The notes beneath the pieces are model-generated. The model made no database searches. It was given only the letters and a program-made list of their open reading frames with translations, and was not told the origin of the DNA. This document shows positions 7,415 through 15,222 of a stretch of DNA of 21,357 nt, in pieces. A program made the position numbers and the translations under genes. The DNA comes from Salinisphaera sp. UBA6602 (GTDB lineage Bacteria; Pseudomonadota; Gammaproteobacteria; Nevskiales; Salinisphaeraceae): assembly GCA_002433465.1 (NCBI GenBank), contig DJIE01000101.1, positions 1 to 21,357 of the forward strand, written 5' to 3'. How positions within the stretch are numbered: position 1 is the stretch's first letter; every line of letters begins with the position of its first letter.

Positions 7415-8155
7415 TCAGTGGCCTAGATAGACTTCGATGACGCGCTCGTCGGCCTGTACCTTCTCCATCGGGCCCTCGGCGAGGATCTTGCCCTGATGCA
7501 GCACGGTGACCTTGCGGCCGATGTCCTTGACGAAATCCATGTCGTGTTCGATCACGATCACGGCACGGTTTTCCTTGATGCGGTTGAGCAGGGCGGCGGT
7601 CGCCTCACGCTCGGGCACGCTCATGCCGGCCACGGGTTCGTCGAGCATCAGCAGCTCCGGGTCCTGGATGAGCAACATGCCGATTTCCAGCCACTGCTTC
7701 TGGCCGTGGCTGAGCAGGCCGGCACTCATGTCCAGTTCGTCGACCAGATAGATGGTCTCGGCAATTTCCTGAATACGGGCGACAAGCTTGGGCGTGCGCC
7801 GGAAGAACAGGCTGGAGAGCACGGTGCGCCCGCCGGGCGAGGACAGCTCCAGGTTCTGGCGTACCGTCAGGTTTTCGTAGATGGACGGCGTCTGGAACTT
7901 GCGACCGACCCCGGCATGCACGATCTGGTGCTCCGAGAGCTTGGTCAGGTCCTTGTTCTTGAACTTGATCTTGCCGCTGGTCGCCCGGGTCTTGCCGCAG
8001 ATCAGATCCAGCAGGGTGGTCTTGCCGGCCCCGTTCGGGCCGATGACCACCCGCAGCTCGTTGCGTTCGACATAGAAATTCAGTGCATCGATGGCCTTGA
8101 AGCCGTCGAAGGACACGCCGAGGTCCTCGACCTCGAGAATCATGGCGTTGCTCAT
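7415..8155 (-). CDS. urtD: Urea/amide ABC transporter ATPase UrtD
   Basis: The 246-residue protein is the LivG-type ATPase partner of UrtE. It shows Walker A GPNGAGKTT (39-47), a GVGRKFQTPSIYENLTV block (82-98), the distinctive signature LSHGQKQWLEIGM (148-160) in place of the usual LSGGQ, Walker B ELLMLDEP (167-174) and IEHDMDFV with the switch His. The LSHGQKQWLEIG form is, to my knowledge, characteristic of UrtD. Its ATG overlaps the urtC stop by one base (TGATG) and its AGGAG site lies inside the end of urtC, so the two are translationally coupled. Confidence 0.93.
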   Translation of the reverse strand: MSNAMILEVEDLGVSFDGFKAIDALNFYVERNELRVVIGPNGAGKTTLLDLICGKTRATSGKIKFKNKDLTKLSEHQIVHAGVGRKFQTPSIYENLTVRQNLELSSPGGRTVLSSLFFRRTPKLVARIQEIAETIYLVDELDMSAGLLSHGQKQWLEIGMLLIQDPELLMLDEPVAGMSVPEREATAALLNRIKENRAVIVIEHDMDFVKDIGRKVTVLHQGKILAEGPMEKVQADERVIEVYLGH

Positions 8156-9315
8156 CAGGCTTGCTCCTGCGGGGTGGCACCGGCAGACGACCGGCTGGCC
8201 GTGTCCGGCTTGTCGGTCGACGGCTTGGATTGGGATTTACGCCCGGGCATGAGCTTCGAGCCGTAGTCCGATACGAGACCGGCCAGACCGCGGGGGAAGA
8301 ACATCACCACACCGATGAACAACGCGCCCATGACCACCGGCCAGATCTGCGGAAAGCTGTCGGACAACGACGTCTTGGCCCAGCTGACGATGAACGCGCC
8401 GCAGGCCGCACCGACGATCGACAGGCGCCCGCCCACCGCGCAGAACACCACCATCTCGATGGAGGCCACCGCACCGATGAAGGTCGGCGACATGAAACCC
8501 ACCTGCAGGGTGAAGAAGGCGCCGCCAATCGCTGCGAATACCGACGCCATGACGAACACGAACACCTTCATGTTGGCCACGTCGTAGCCGGAAAAGCGTA
8601 CCCGGTCTTCCTGGTCACGCATGGCGATGAGCAGACGCCCGAAGCGGCTGTTGATGATGAAGTTGCCCACCAGCAGGCACAGCAGCAGGGCAACACAGCA
8701 GGCGTAGTAGAGGAGGTACTTGGCGCCGTCGGTCCGGATGTCCCAGCCGAGCAGCGTGCGCAGGTCGGTGATGCCGTTGATACCGCCGGTATAGCCCTGC
8801 TGACCGACGATGAGAATGGTCAGGATTACGGCGATCGCCTGGGTGATGATGGCAAAGTACACGCCGCCCACGCGGCGCTTGAACATGGCATAGCCGATCA
8901 GCCAGGCAAAGAAGGCCGGCACCGCGACCACCGCGAAAACGGTGAACGCGAAGCTGTGGAAGGGCTCCCAGAACCAGGGTAGTTCAGTGATCTGGTTCCA
9001 GTCCATGAAGTCGGGAATGCCCGGCGTGGTCTGGATCTTTGTGGCCTCCGGCGTGGAGGCTTCCAGCTTGAGGAACATGGCCATGCAATAGCCGCCCAGG
9101 CCAAAGAACACGCCCTGGCCGAGGCTGAGAATGCCGCCATAGCCCCAGCACAGCACCAGACCGACGGCCACGAAGGCATAGGTCAGGTACTTGCCGAACA
9201 GGTTCAGACGAAAGATTTCGGTGGTGGCGGGCAGCAGCACCATCAGAATCGCGGCGATGATCGCGATCTGAATCAGCACTGTCGGGCCGCCGAATGCCTT
9301 GATGAAACGTTGCAC
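8155..9315 (-). CDS. urtC: Urea/amide ABC transporter permease UrtC
   Basis: An inner-membrane LivM-type permease of 386 residues from the chosen GTG start at 9313-9315. The longer ATG reading (9357) would place an Arg-rich MPARCAARRPG tail inside the end of urtB. The GTG follows CGGGAGAG and gives a normal start, MQRFIKAFGGP. Features are around ten hydrophobic segments, the family block GYGGILSLGQGVFFGLGGY, a polar loop with several Trp (DWNQITELPWFWEPF) and the conserved EDRVRFSGYDVANMKVFVFV cytoplasmic loop. A hydrophilic Ser/Thr/Lys-rich C-terminal tail of about 35 residues follows. It forms the translocation channel with UrtB. It begins 19 bp after urtB and overlaps urtD by one base. 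Confidence 0.9.
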   Translation of the reverse strand: MQRFIKAFGGPTVLIQIAIIAAILMVLLPATTEIFRLNLFGKYLTYAFVAVGLVLCWGYGGILSLGQGVFFGLGGYCMAMFLKLEASTPEATKIQTTPGIPDFMDWNQITELPWFWEPFHSFAFTVFAVVAVPAFFAWLIGYAMFKRRVGGVYFAIITQAIAVILTILIVGQQGYTGGINGITDLRTLLGWDIRTDGAKYLLYYACCVALLLCLLVGNFIINSRFGRLLIAMRDQEDRVRFSGYDVANMKVFVFVMASVFAAIGGAFFTLQVGFMSPTFIGAVASIEMVVFCAVGGRLSIVGAACGAFIVSWAKTSLSDSFPQIWPVVMGALFIGVVMFFPRGLAGLVSDYGSKLMPGRKSQSKPSTDKPDTASRSSAGATPQEQA

Positions 9316-9334
9316 GATGACTCTCCCGGGCCGC

Positions 9335-10258
9335 CTAGCGGCGCACCTTGCTGGCAAACAGGCCCTGCGGACGCAGCATGAGGATCACGACCACGGTGAG
9401 CAGGGTGAAGACCTTGGCCATCGAACCCGACCAGAAGAACGACAGGATCGACTGCGACTGGGCGATGCCGAATGCCGAAACCACGGTGCCCAGCAGACTG
9501 GCCGCGCCGCCGAACACGACCACGAGGAAGGTATCGACGATATACAGCGAGCCGGTGGTCGGCCCGGTGGAGGCGATGGTGGTAAACGCGGCCCCGGCCA
9601 CGCCGGCGATGCCGCAGCCCAGCGCAAAGGTCAGGCGATCGACGCGGTCGGTATTGATGCCGGCGGCGTTGGCCATGCTGCGGTTCTGGGTGGTGGCGCG
9701 CACCTTGATACCCCAGCGCGAGCGATACAGCAGCGCGAACAGGGCAAGCGTGAGCACGAGCGTGATCACCAGGATGAACAGCCCGTTGAGCGGGATATCG
9801 ATCATGTCCGTGGCGCGGTAGGAACCCAGCAGCCAGTCCGGCATGGTCACGGTCTTTTCGCGCGGGCCAAAGACCGAGCGAAAGACCTGCTGAAGAATCA
9901 GGCCCAGACCCCAGGTCGCCAGCAGCGTATCCAGCGGTCGGTTATAGAGATAGCGGATCATGAACCGCTCGACCAGATAGCCGAGCGCGAACGTGCCGAT
10001 GAAGGCCGCGACGATGGCGACCGGGAAGTACCAGGTGAGCGCGGTCGCGCCCCATTCGGCAGCCTGGTACGACACGAGATAGGTGATATAGGCGCCCAGC
10101 GTCAGGAATTCGCCGTGGGCCATGTTGATCACGCCCATCTGGCCGAAGATGATCGCCAGCCCCAGGGCCATGAGAAGAAAGACGCAGAACAGGCTCAGGC
10201 CTGAAAAACCCTGCATCACAAAGATTGCGGTCAATTCCTGTGCGGTGAAGTCGCCCAT
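9335..10258 (-). CDS. urtB: Urea/amide ABC transporter permease UrtB
   Basis: The 307-residue LivH-type permease has about eight membrane segments and the conserved block LAIIFGQMGVINMAHGEFLTLGAY near the N-terminus. A cytoplasmic coupling loop, IKVRATTQNRSMANAAGINTDRVDRL, follows. The end VVILMLRPQGLFASKVRR is typical. It is the short form; some proteobacterial UrtB proteins carry a long periplasmic N-terminal extension that is absent here. GGGAGC lies before the ATG. It is separated from urtA by 75 bp containing a strong hairpin, which probably reduces its expression relative to the binding protein. Confidence 0.92.
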   Translation of the reverse strand: MGDFTAQELTAIFVMQGFSGLSLFCVFLLMALGLAIIFGQMGVINMAHGEFLTLGAYITYLVSYQAAEWGATALTWYFPVAIVAAFIGTFALGYLVERFMIRYLYNRPLDTLLATWGLGLILQQVFRSVFGPREKTVTMPDWLLGSYRATDMIDIPLNGLFILVITLVLTLALFALLYRSRWGIKVRATTQNRSMANAAGINTDRVDRLTFALGCGIAGVAGAAFTTIASTGPTTGSLYIVDTFLVVVFGGAASLLGTVVSAFGIAQSQSILSFFWSGSMAKVFTLLTVVVILMLRPQGLFASKVRR

Positions 10259-10273
10259 GGTTGCTCCCTTGAC

Positions 10274-10303
10274 GATTGCCGGGACCGCACGGCCCCGGCA
10301 ATC
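10274..10303 (-). terminator. Hairpin between urtA and urtB (expression-balancing stem-loop)
   Basis: Bases 10274-10283 pair perfectly with 10294-10303, and an inner CCG/CGG can extend the fold. There is no U-run. Such hairpins between a binding-protein gene and its permease genes commonly protect the upstream mRNA or cause partial termination, so more binding protein is made than membrane complex. That role here is inferred from position. Confidence 0.6.
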
Positions 10304-10333
10304 GCGTATTGCGCGTAGCGGTTAAGGGTTGGC

Positions 10334-11572
10334 TTAGTAGCCTTCCGGGAACGGGTTCGGCTCGATCACGTCGGACTCCCAGACCACCTTGGCCTGGCCG
10401 TCGCTGCCCCACTGGCCGATACGGGTACGCATCCACAGGTGATGGTTCGGGTCGACCTTGGTGTAGCCGTGCGGCATGCCTTCTTTCCATTCCATGTTGT
10501 CGGAGGCGGCGACCACCTTGTCGACGTCGAAACTGCCGGCCTTTTCCACCGCGCGCTTCCACAGCCACGGGCCGAGATAGGCGGATTCGGTCACGTCGCC
10601 GATGACCGCGTCGTCGCCGTACTCTTTCTTGAATGCCGCCACGAATTCCTTGTTGGAGGGGATATCCAGGCTCTGGAAATACTTCATCGACGAGTAGAAG
10701 CCTTCGACGTTCTGCTTGCCGATACCCAGCACCTCGTCCTCGGTGACCGAGATGGTGAGCATGGGCATACGATCAGCCGTCATGCCGGCGGCCTTGAGCT
10801 GCTTGAACCAGGCCACGTTGGACCCACCCACCACGGCGGCGAAGACCAGATCCGGGCGCTTGAGCTTGATCTTGTTGATCAGCGAGCCGAACTGGGTGTT
10901 GCCCAGCGGATAGTAGTCCTCGCCAACCACGCGCCCGCCGAGATGCTTCTCGATATGGGTACGCGCGATCTTCATCGAGGTACGCGGCCAGATATAGTCG
11001 GAGCCGACCAGGTAGAAACTCTTGGCGCCGAGTTCTTCGTTCGCCCAGTTGAGCGCGGCCAGAATCTGCTGGGTGGCTTCCTGACCGGTATAGAACACGT
11101 TCTTGGACTGTTCCAGCCCTTCATAGAAGGTCGGGTAGTAGAGCAGGCCGTTGTTCTGTTCGAATACCGGCAGTACCGCCTTGCGCGAGGCCGAGGTCCA
11201 GCAGCCGAACACGGTGGCGACCTTGTCGCCCTGGAGCAGCTTGCGGGCTTTTTCGGCGAAGGTGGGCCAGTCGCTGGCACCGTCCTCGACGGTGTATTCG
11301 ATCTGACGGCCGAGGATGCCGCCCTGTTCGTTGATCTGCTTGATGGCGAGCTTTTCGGCCTGAATCGAGCCGGTTTCGCTGATCGCCATGGTGCCGGTCA
11401 GCGAATGCAGGATGCCGACCTTGACGGTGTCGTCGGTGACGGCCAGACCGGTGGTCATGACCTCGTCGGTCGGCGGGGTTGCCGCATGGGCGGTGCCGAA
11501 CAGCGCGGACGCGCCCAGCGTCACCGCGGTCAGGCCGGCGAGCCACGATCGGCTCAGGGTATGCAGGTTCAT
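10334..11572 (-). CDS. urtA: Urea/short-chain-amide ABC transporter substrate-binding protein UrtA
   Basis: The 412-residue protein starts at the ATG at 11570-11572, seven bases after AGGGAG. A reading from 11701 would put 43 implausible residues before the signal peptide. The signal peptide (MNLHTLSRSWLAG to FGTAHA) sends it to the periplasm. The mature part has VKVGILHSLTGTMAISE, ATVFGCWTSASRKAVLPVFE, LLYYPTFYEGLEQSKNVFYTG and LVGSDYIWPRT, the typical UrtA/FmdD/AmiC branch of Leu/Ile/Val-binding folds. The GCWTS and YEG motifs fit urea or amide binding. Residues downstream diverge from my recollection of dedicated UrtA, so an FmdD-like amide binder is equally plausible. It is the first gene of the importer operon, with a likely sigma-54 promoter upstream. 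Confidence 0.92.
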   Translation of the reverse strand: MNLHTLSRSWLAGLTAVTLGASALFGTAHAATPPTDEVMTTGLAVTDDTVKVGILHSLTGTMAISETGSIQAEKLAIKQINEQGGILGRQIEYTVEDGASDWPTFAEKARKLLQGDKVATVFGCWTSASRKAVLPVFEQNNGLLYYPTFYEGLEQSKNVFYTGQEATQQILAALNWANEELGAKSFYLVGSDYIWPRTSMKIARTHIEKHLGGRVVGEDYYPLGNTQFGSLINKIKLKRPDLVFAAVVGGSNVAWFKQLKAAGMTADRMPMLTISVTEDEVLGIGKQNVEGFYSSMKYFQSLDIPSNKEFVAAFKKEYGDDAVIGDVTESAYLGPWLWKRAVEKAGSFDVDKVVAASDNMEWKEGMPHGYTKVDPNHHLWMRTRIGQWGSDGQAKVVWESDVIEPNPFPEGY

Positions 11573-11619
11573 CGATAATCTCCCTTTGGATAACGAAACG
11601 GGTGCGATAGCTGCGGCTT

Positions 11620-11635
11620 TGCAAAGTCCGGGCCA
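11620..11635 (-). promoter_or_regulatory. urtA: Likely sigma-54 promoter of urtABCDE
   Basis: On the minus strand TGGCCCGGACTTTGCA matches the -24/-12 consensus TGGCACG-N4-TTGCW at all fixed positions but one, with exact GG-to-GC spacing. A start near 11610 leaves a leader of about 38 bases to the urtA ATG. Sigma-54 control is common for urea and amide uptake under nitrogen limitation. I see no clear NtrC site nearby. Confidence 0.6.
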
Positions 11636-11710
11636 ATGCCGGCGGCCTCGCTCGTTATCCAGACTGGCGTGTCCGGTCGAAGCCGCCCATACGCCGATCA
11701 ACGCACCGAC

Positions 11711-11728
11711 CTACGTCATTCGACGTAG
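11711..11728. promoter_or_regulatory. Operator-like palindrome in the urtA/kinase divergent promoter
   Basis: CTACGTC-ATTC-GACGTAG is a perfect 7-bp inverted repeat with a four-base spacer. Its core differs by a single spacer base from the site upstream of fmdA (6178-6193). It is centred about 110 bp upstream of the predicted urtA start and just upstream of the predicted kinase promoter. It is the best candidate binding site of the LuxR-type response regulator. Confidence 0.6.
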
Positions 11729-11732
11729 ACGC

Positions 11733-11748
11733 TGGCCCGTTTCCTGCA
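11733..11748 (+). promoter_or_regulatory. Possible sigma-54 promoter of the sensor-kinase operon
   Basis: TGGCCCGTTTCCTGCA keeps the essential GG and GC with exact spacing and deviates from the TGGCACG-N4-TTGCW consensus at two other fixed positions. A start near 11760 gives a leader of about 46 bases. It is weaker than the divergent urtA match, and the palindrome lies only a few bases upstream, which is unusual for a sigma-54 enhancer. Confidence 0.42.
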
Positions 11749-11805
11749 GGGGCGAGTGATTACCATCGGGCCCAATCGCCCGTTCGCTTTCCAACCGACT
11801 GCTTC

Positions 11806-14800
11806 ATGGACAACGGCCCCCAACGCATCGTCAAGATCCGTCGTGCCTACAACCGCTGGGTGGGCGACGAAACCCTCGAGGACTACGCGCTGCGCTTCAC
11901 CGCCCGCAGCTTTCGCAAATGGTCGGAACTGCGTATCGCCAGCACCGCGCTGGGCGGCATTTCGTTTCTCGCGCTGGAGGCCATCGGCGCGGTGCTGATG
12001 ATGGGCTATGGCTTCACCAACGCCGCCTGGGCCATCGTCGCGGTTTGCACCGCCATATTTCTGGTCGGCCTGCCGATCAGCTATTACGCCGCCCGCTACG
12101 GCGTCGATATCGACCTGCTCACCCGCGGCGCAGGCTTCGGCTATCTGGGTTCGACGTTCACGTCGTTGATCTATGCCAGCTTCACGTTTTTATTCTTCGC
12201 CCTCGAAGCGGCCATCATGGGCCAGGCGATCTCGATGTATTTCCGGGTGTCGCTGCCGGTGGCTTATCTGATCAGTGCGCTGGCCGTGATTCCGCTGGTG
12301 ACCTTCGGTATCACCGCGATCAACCGCTTGCAGTGGTTCACCCAGCCGATCTGGCTGATCCTGCTCGTATTGCCTTACCTCGCGATCGCTCTCAAGCGGC
12401 CCGAAACCTTCACCGACTTCGCCGGCTTCACGGGCCGTCAGCACGACGGCAGCTTCAGCTGGAGTGCATTCGGGGCCGCCTGCAGCGTGGCACTCGCGCT
12501 GATCGGCCAGATCGGCGAACAGGTGGATTACCTGCGTTTTCTGCCGGAGAAAAAGCCTGCCAATCGAACGCGCTGGTGGCTTGCGGTGGTGGCTGCCGGG
12601 CCGGGTTGGGTGGTCATCGGGGGGCTGAAGATGTTCGGTGGGGCGCTGCTGGCATTTCTGGCCCTTCAACACCAGCTGCCGTTCGATCAGGCGACCGAAC
12701 CGACCCATATGTATCAGGTGGCCTTCGGCTATGTGTTCGACTCGCCCGGCGTGGTGCTGGCCGCCACCGTGGCATTCGTGATCGTGTCGCAGATCAAGAT
12801 CAACGTCACCAATGCCTATGCCGGGTCGCTGGCCTGGTCGAACTTCTTTGCTCGGGTCACGCGCAGTCATCCGGGGCGAGTCGTGTGGCTGGTGTTCAAC
12901 GTGCTCATCGCACTGATTCTGCTCGAGGTCGGCGTGTTTTCGGCGATCGAAGGCGTGCTCGGGCTCTACGCGAACGTCGCCGCCGCCTGGATCGGTGCGT
13001 TGGCAGCCGATCTGGTCATCAACAAACCGCTGGGGCTGTCGCCGAAGGGCATCGAGTTCAAGCGCGCGCATCTTTACGACATCAACCCGGTCGGCATTGG
13101 CGCGCTCACCCTCGCAAGCGGGTTGTCGCTGGCCGCCTACACCGGCCTGTTTGGCCATGCGGCACGCGCGGCCGCGCCGCTGCTGGCCCTGGGCGGCGCA
13201 TTTGTTACCGCGCCCCTGATCGCCTGGCTCACGCGCGGGCGCTTCTACCTCGCCCGCACCCCGGCGCGGCCGGTACAGCTGGCGCCGGACGGCAGCGCCC
13301 AGGCGCGCTGCGTGTTGTGCGGCAACCATTTCGAAACGGATGACATGGCGCTGTGCCCGGCCTATCGCGGCAGTATCTGTTCGTTGTGCTGCAGTCTCGA
13401 CATGCGCTGTGGTGATCTTTGCCGGCCGCAGGCCACCGCCTCGGCACAGGCCGCGGCGGTGGTTCGCCGTGCGCTGCCGAAATCCCTGCTGCCGCATCTG
13501 TATACGCGGCTGATGCGCTACGGCGCGGTGCTGTGCCTGCTCAGCGTGGTCGTGTTCGGCGCGCTGGTCGCGGTCTATGCCCAGGTCGCACCGCTGGTAT
13601 CGGCGGCCGATACGGCACGCTTGTTCGATATCTTTCTGCGCACCTTTTTGCTGATGACCGCGCTGACCGGCGTGCTCGCCTGGTGGCTGGTGCTCACCCG
13701 CGAAGCGCGCACCGTGGCCCAACAGGAAACCACCCGCCAGACCCAGCTGCTCATGCGCGAGATTCGGGCTCATAAGGAAACCGATGCCAAGCTGCAGAAG
13801 GCGACCACCGAGGCCGAAGCCGCCAACCGGGCCAAAAGCCGCTATGTTTCGGGTCTGAGTCACGAGCTGCGTACGCCGCTCAACAACGTGCTCGGCTATA
13901 CCCAGCTATTGCAGCGGGATACGCGCCTGGATGCAGCCCAGTCCGCGAAGCTGGCCACGATTCAGCGCAGCGGCGAACACCTGCTAGCGCTCGTCGACGG
14001 GCTGCTGGATATCGCGCGTATCGAGGCCGGACGCATCAATCTCAATATCGGCGAGATTCATACCGCAGCGCTGCTGGAGCAGATCGATGCCATGTTCGCG
14101 CCCCAGGCCCGCGCGAAGGGCCTCGAATTCCGGATCGAGCGGGTGGGGCGTATCCCGGAGATCGTGCGCGGCGACGAGCAGCGCCTGCGCCAGATCCTGA
14201 TCAACCTGGTCGGCAACGCGATCCGCTTCACCCGCACCGGTTTGGTGCGGCTGCGTATCGGCTATGCCTGGGAGGTCGCCACATTCGAGGTCATCGATAC
14301 CGGTCCGGGTATTGCCGAGGACAAGCTCGAACAGATTTTCCTGCCCTTCGAGCGCCTCGACGCCGACCTGAGCGGGCTGACCAGCGGCACCGGACTGGGC
14401 CTGACCATCTGCCAGCTGCTGACCCAGTTCATGGGCGGTGAACTCGCCGTCAAGGCCGCAGAAGGCGGCGGTACACACTTCACGCTGCGCGTGTTTCTGG
14501 CGCGGCGCAAAAAGGGCGACGCGGCCGCAGGGCGGAACGCCGGCCACACGGTCGCCGGCTACAGCGGGCCGCGACGCCATATATTGCTGGTCGACGACCT
14601 GGCCGACCAGCGCGCGATTCTGCGCGACTTTCTCGAGCCGCTGGGCTTTGCTATCGACGAATGCGGTGATGGCCCCAGCGCGCTGCACTGGCTGGCGACC
14701 GAGCGCAGCGACGCGATCATCATGGATGTGGCCATGCCCGGTATGGACGGCTTCGAAACCGCACGAATCGTGCGTGAGCGCGGGTTGAGCGAAGCGCCGA

Positions 14801-15222
14801 TTCTGGTGGTTTCAGCCAATGCCTATGGCGAGGACGTCGCCCGCAGCGAGGCCGCCGGTTGTGATGCGTTCCTGCCCAAGCCGGTGGATATCTCGCGTCT
14901 TCAGGCCACCCTGGCAACGTTATTGCATCTGGATTGGGTGCACGAGGGAAAACCGGCCGCGCCTGGCATCGACGTCGAGGCCCGTTCGTTGCCCGCGGCG
15001 GCTTTGCCGCCACGGCTTGTCCGACGTCTGGCGGCAGCGATCGATACCGGCATCATGGACGGCGTCGTGGCGGTGCTCGACGAAATCGAACGCCTCGAAC
15101 CGGAGTCCGCGCCGCAGCTGCAGCCGCTGCGTGACGCGGCTCGCGGCTTCGAGTTCGAGCGCCTGCGGCGGCTGGCGGCATCGCTATCGGGCTCGATCGC
15201 AGAGCAGGGAGACAAGGCATGA
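11806..15222 (+). CDS. NCS1 permease-like hybrid sensor histidine kinase with receiver domain
   Basis: The 1138-residue membrane protein has four parts. Residues 1 to about 490 resemble NCS1 nucleobase/cation symporters, with about twelve hydrophobic segments and the motif ETLEDYALRFTARSFRKWS near the N-terminus. Residues 502-539 hold eight cysteines. Two more membrane helices (about 571-594 and 612-634) and a coiled coil follow. The kinase has His686 in SHELRTPLNN, Asn804 in NLVGNAIRF, DTGPG (831-835) and GTGLG (861-865). A receiver follows with Asp930/931, phospho-acceptor Asp974 and Lys1025. The last ~100 residues are helical and lack a phosphotransfer histidine. By analogy with CbrA (an SLC5-type transporter-kinase fusion), it may sense or co-transport its ligand; divergence from urtA suggests an amide, urea or nucleobase-derived nitrogen compound. 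The ATG has no strong ribosome-binding site. Its stop overlaps the next start by four bases. Confidence 0.9.
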   Translation: MDNGPQRIVKIRRAYNRWVGDETLEDYALRFTARSFRKWSELRIASTALGGISFLALEAIGAVLMMGYGFTNAAWAIVAVCTAIFLVGLPISYYAARYGVDIDLLTRGAGFGYLGSTFTSLIYASFTFLFFALEAAIMGQAISMYFRVSLPVAYLISALAVIPLVTFGITAINRLQWFTQPIWLILLVLPYLAIALKRPETFTDFAGFTGRQHDGSFSWSAFGAACSVALALIGQIGEQVDYLRFLPEKKPANRTRWWLAVVAAGPGWVVIGGLKMFGGALLAFLALQHQLPFDQATEPTHMYQVAFGYVFDSPGVVLAATVAFVIVSQIKINVTNAYAGSLAWSNFFARVTRSHPGRVVWLVFNVLIALILLEVGVFSAIEGVLGLYANVAAAWIGALAADLVINKPLGLSPKGIEFKRAHLYDINPVGIGALTLASGLSLAAYTGLFGHAARAAAPLLALGGAFVTAPLIAWLTRGRFYLARTPARPVQLAPDGSAQARCVLCGNHFETDDMALCPAYRGSICSLCCSLDMRCGDLCRPQATASAQAAAVVRRALPKSLLPHLYTRLMRYGAVLCLLSVVVFGALVAVYAQVAPLVSAADTARLFDIFLRTFLLMTALTGVLAWWLVLTREARTVAQQETTRQTQLLMREIRAHKETDAKLQKATTEAEAANRAKSRYVSGLSHELRTPLNNVLGYTQLLQRDTRLDAAQSAKLATIQRSGEHLLALVDGLLDIARIEAGRINLNIGEIHTAALLEQIDAMFAPQARAKGLEFRIERVGRIPEIVRGDEQRLRQILINLVGNAIRFTRTGLVRLRIGYAWEVATFEVIDTGPGIAEDKLEQIFLPFERLDADLSGLTSGTGLGLTICQLLTQFMGGELAVKAAEGGGTHFTLRVFLARRKKGDAAAGRNAGHTVAGYSGPRRHILLVDDLADQRAILRDFLEPLGFAIDECGDGPSALHWLATERSDAIIMDVAMPGMDGFETARIVRERGLSEAPILVVSANAYGEDVARSEAAGCDAFLPKPVDISRLQATLATLLHLDWVHEGKPAAPGIDVEARSLPAAALPPRLVRRLAAAIDTGIMDGVVAVLDEIERLEPESAPQLQPLRDAARGFEFERLRRLAASLSGSIAEQGDKA

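Noticed and set aside
9316..9357. Upstream ATG start for urtC overlapping the end of urtB
   Set aside because: It would add an Arg-rich tail in a non-native frame, whereas the GTG at 9313-9315 has a ribosome-binding site and gives a normal N-terminus.
11636..11740. NtrC enhancer site for the sigma-54-like promoters
   Set aside because: Only an isolated GCACC half-site (about 11703) is visible; no GCACCA-N4-TGGTGC-like dyad.
12190..13863. 557-codon minus-strand frame opposite the permease part of the sensor kinase
   Set aside because: It is antisense to a clearly recognisable NCS1-like protein, and its composition (His, Gln, Arg, Gly rich) is that of a shadow frame in GC-rich DNA.
14941..15222. 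Possible HPt domain at the C-terminus of the hybrid kinase
   Set aside because: The helical segment has no histidine in an HPt-like context; it looks like the non-phosphorylated tail seen after receivers in other hybrid kinases.
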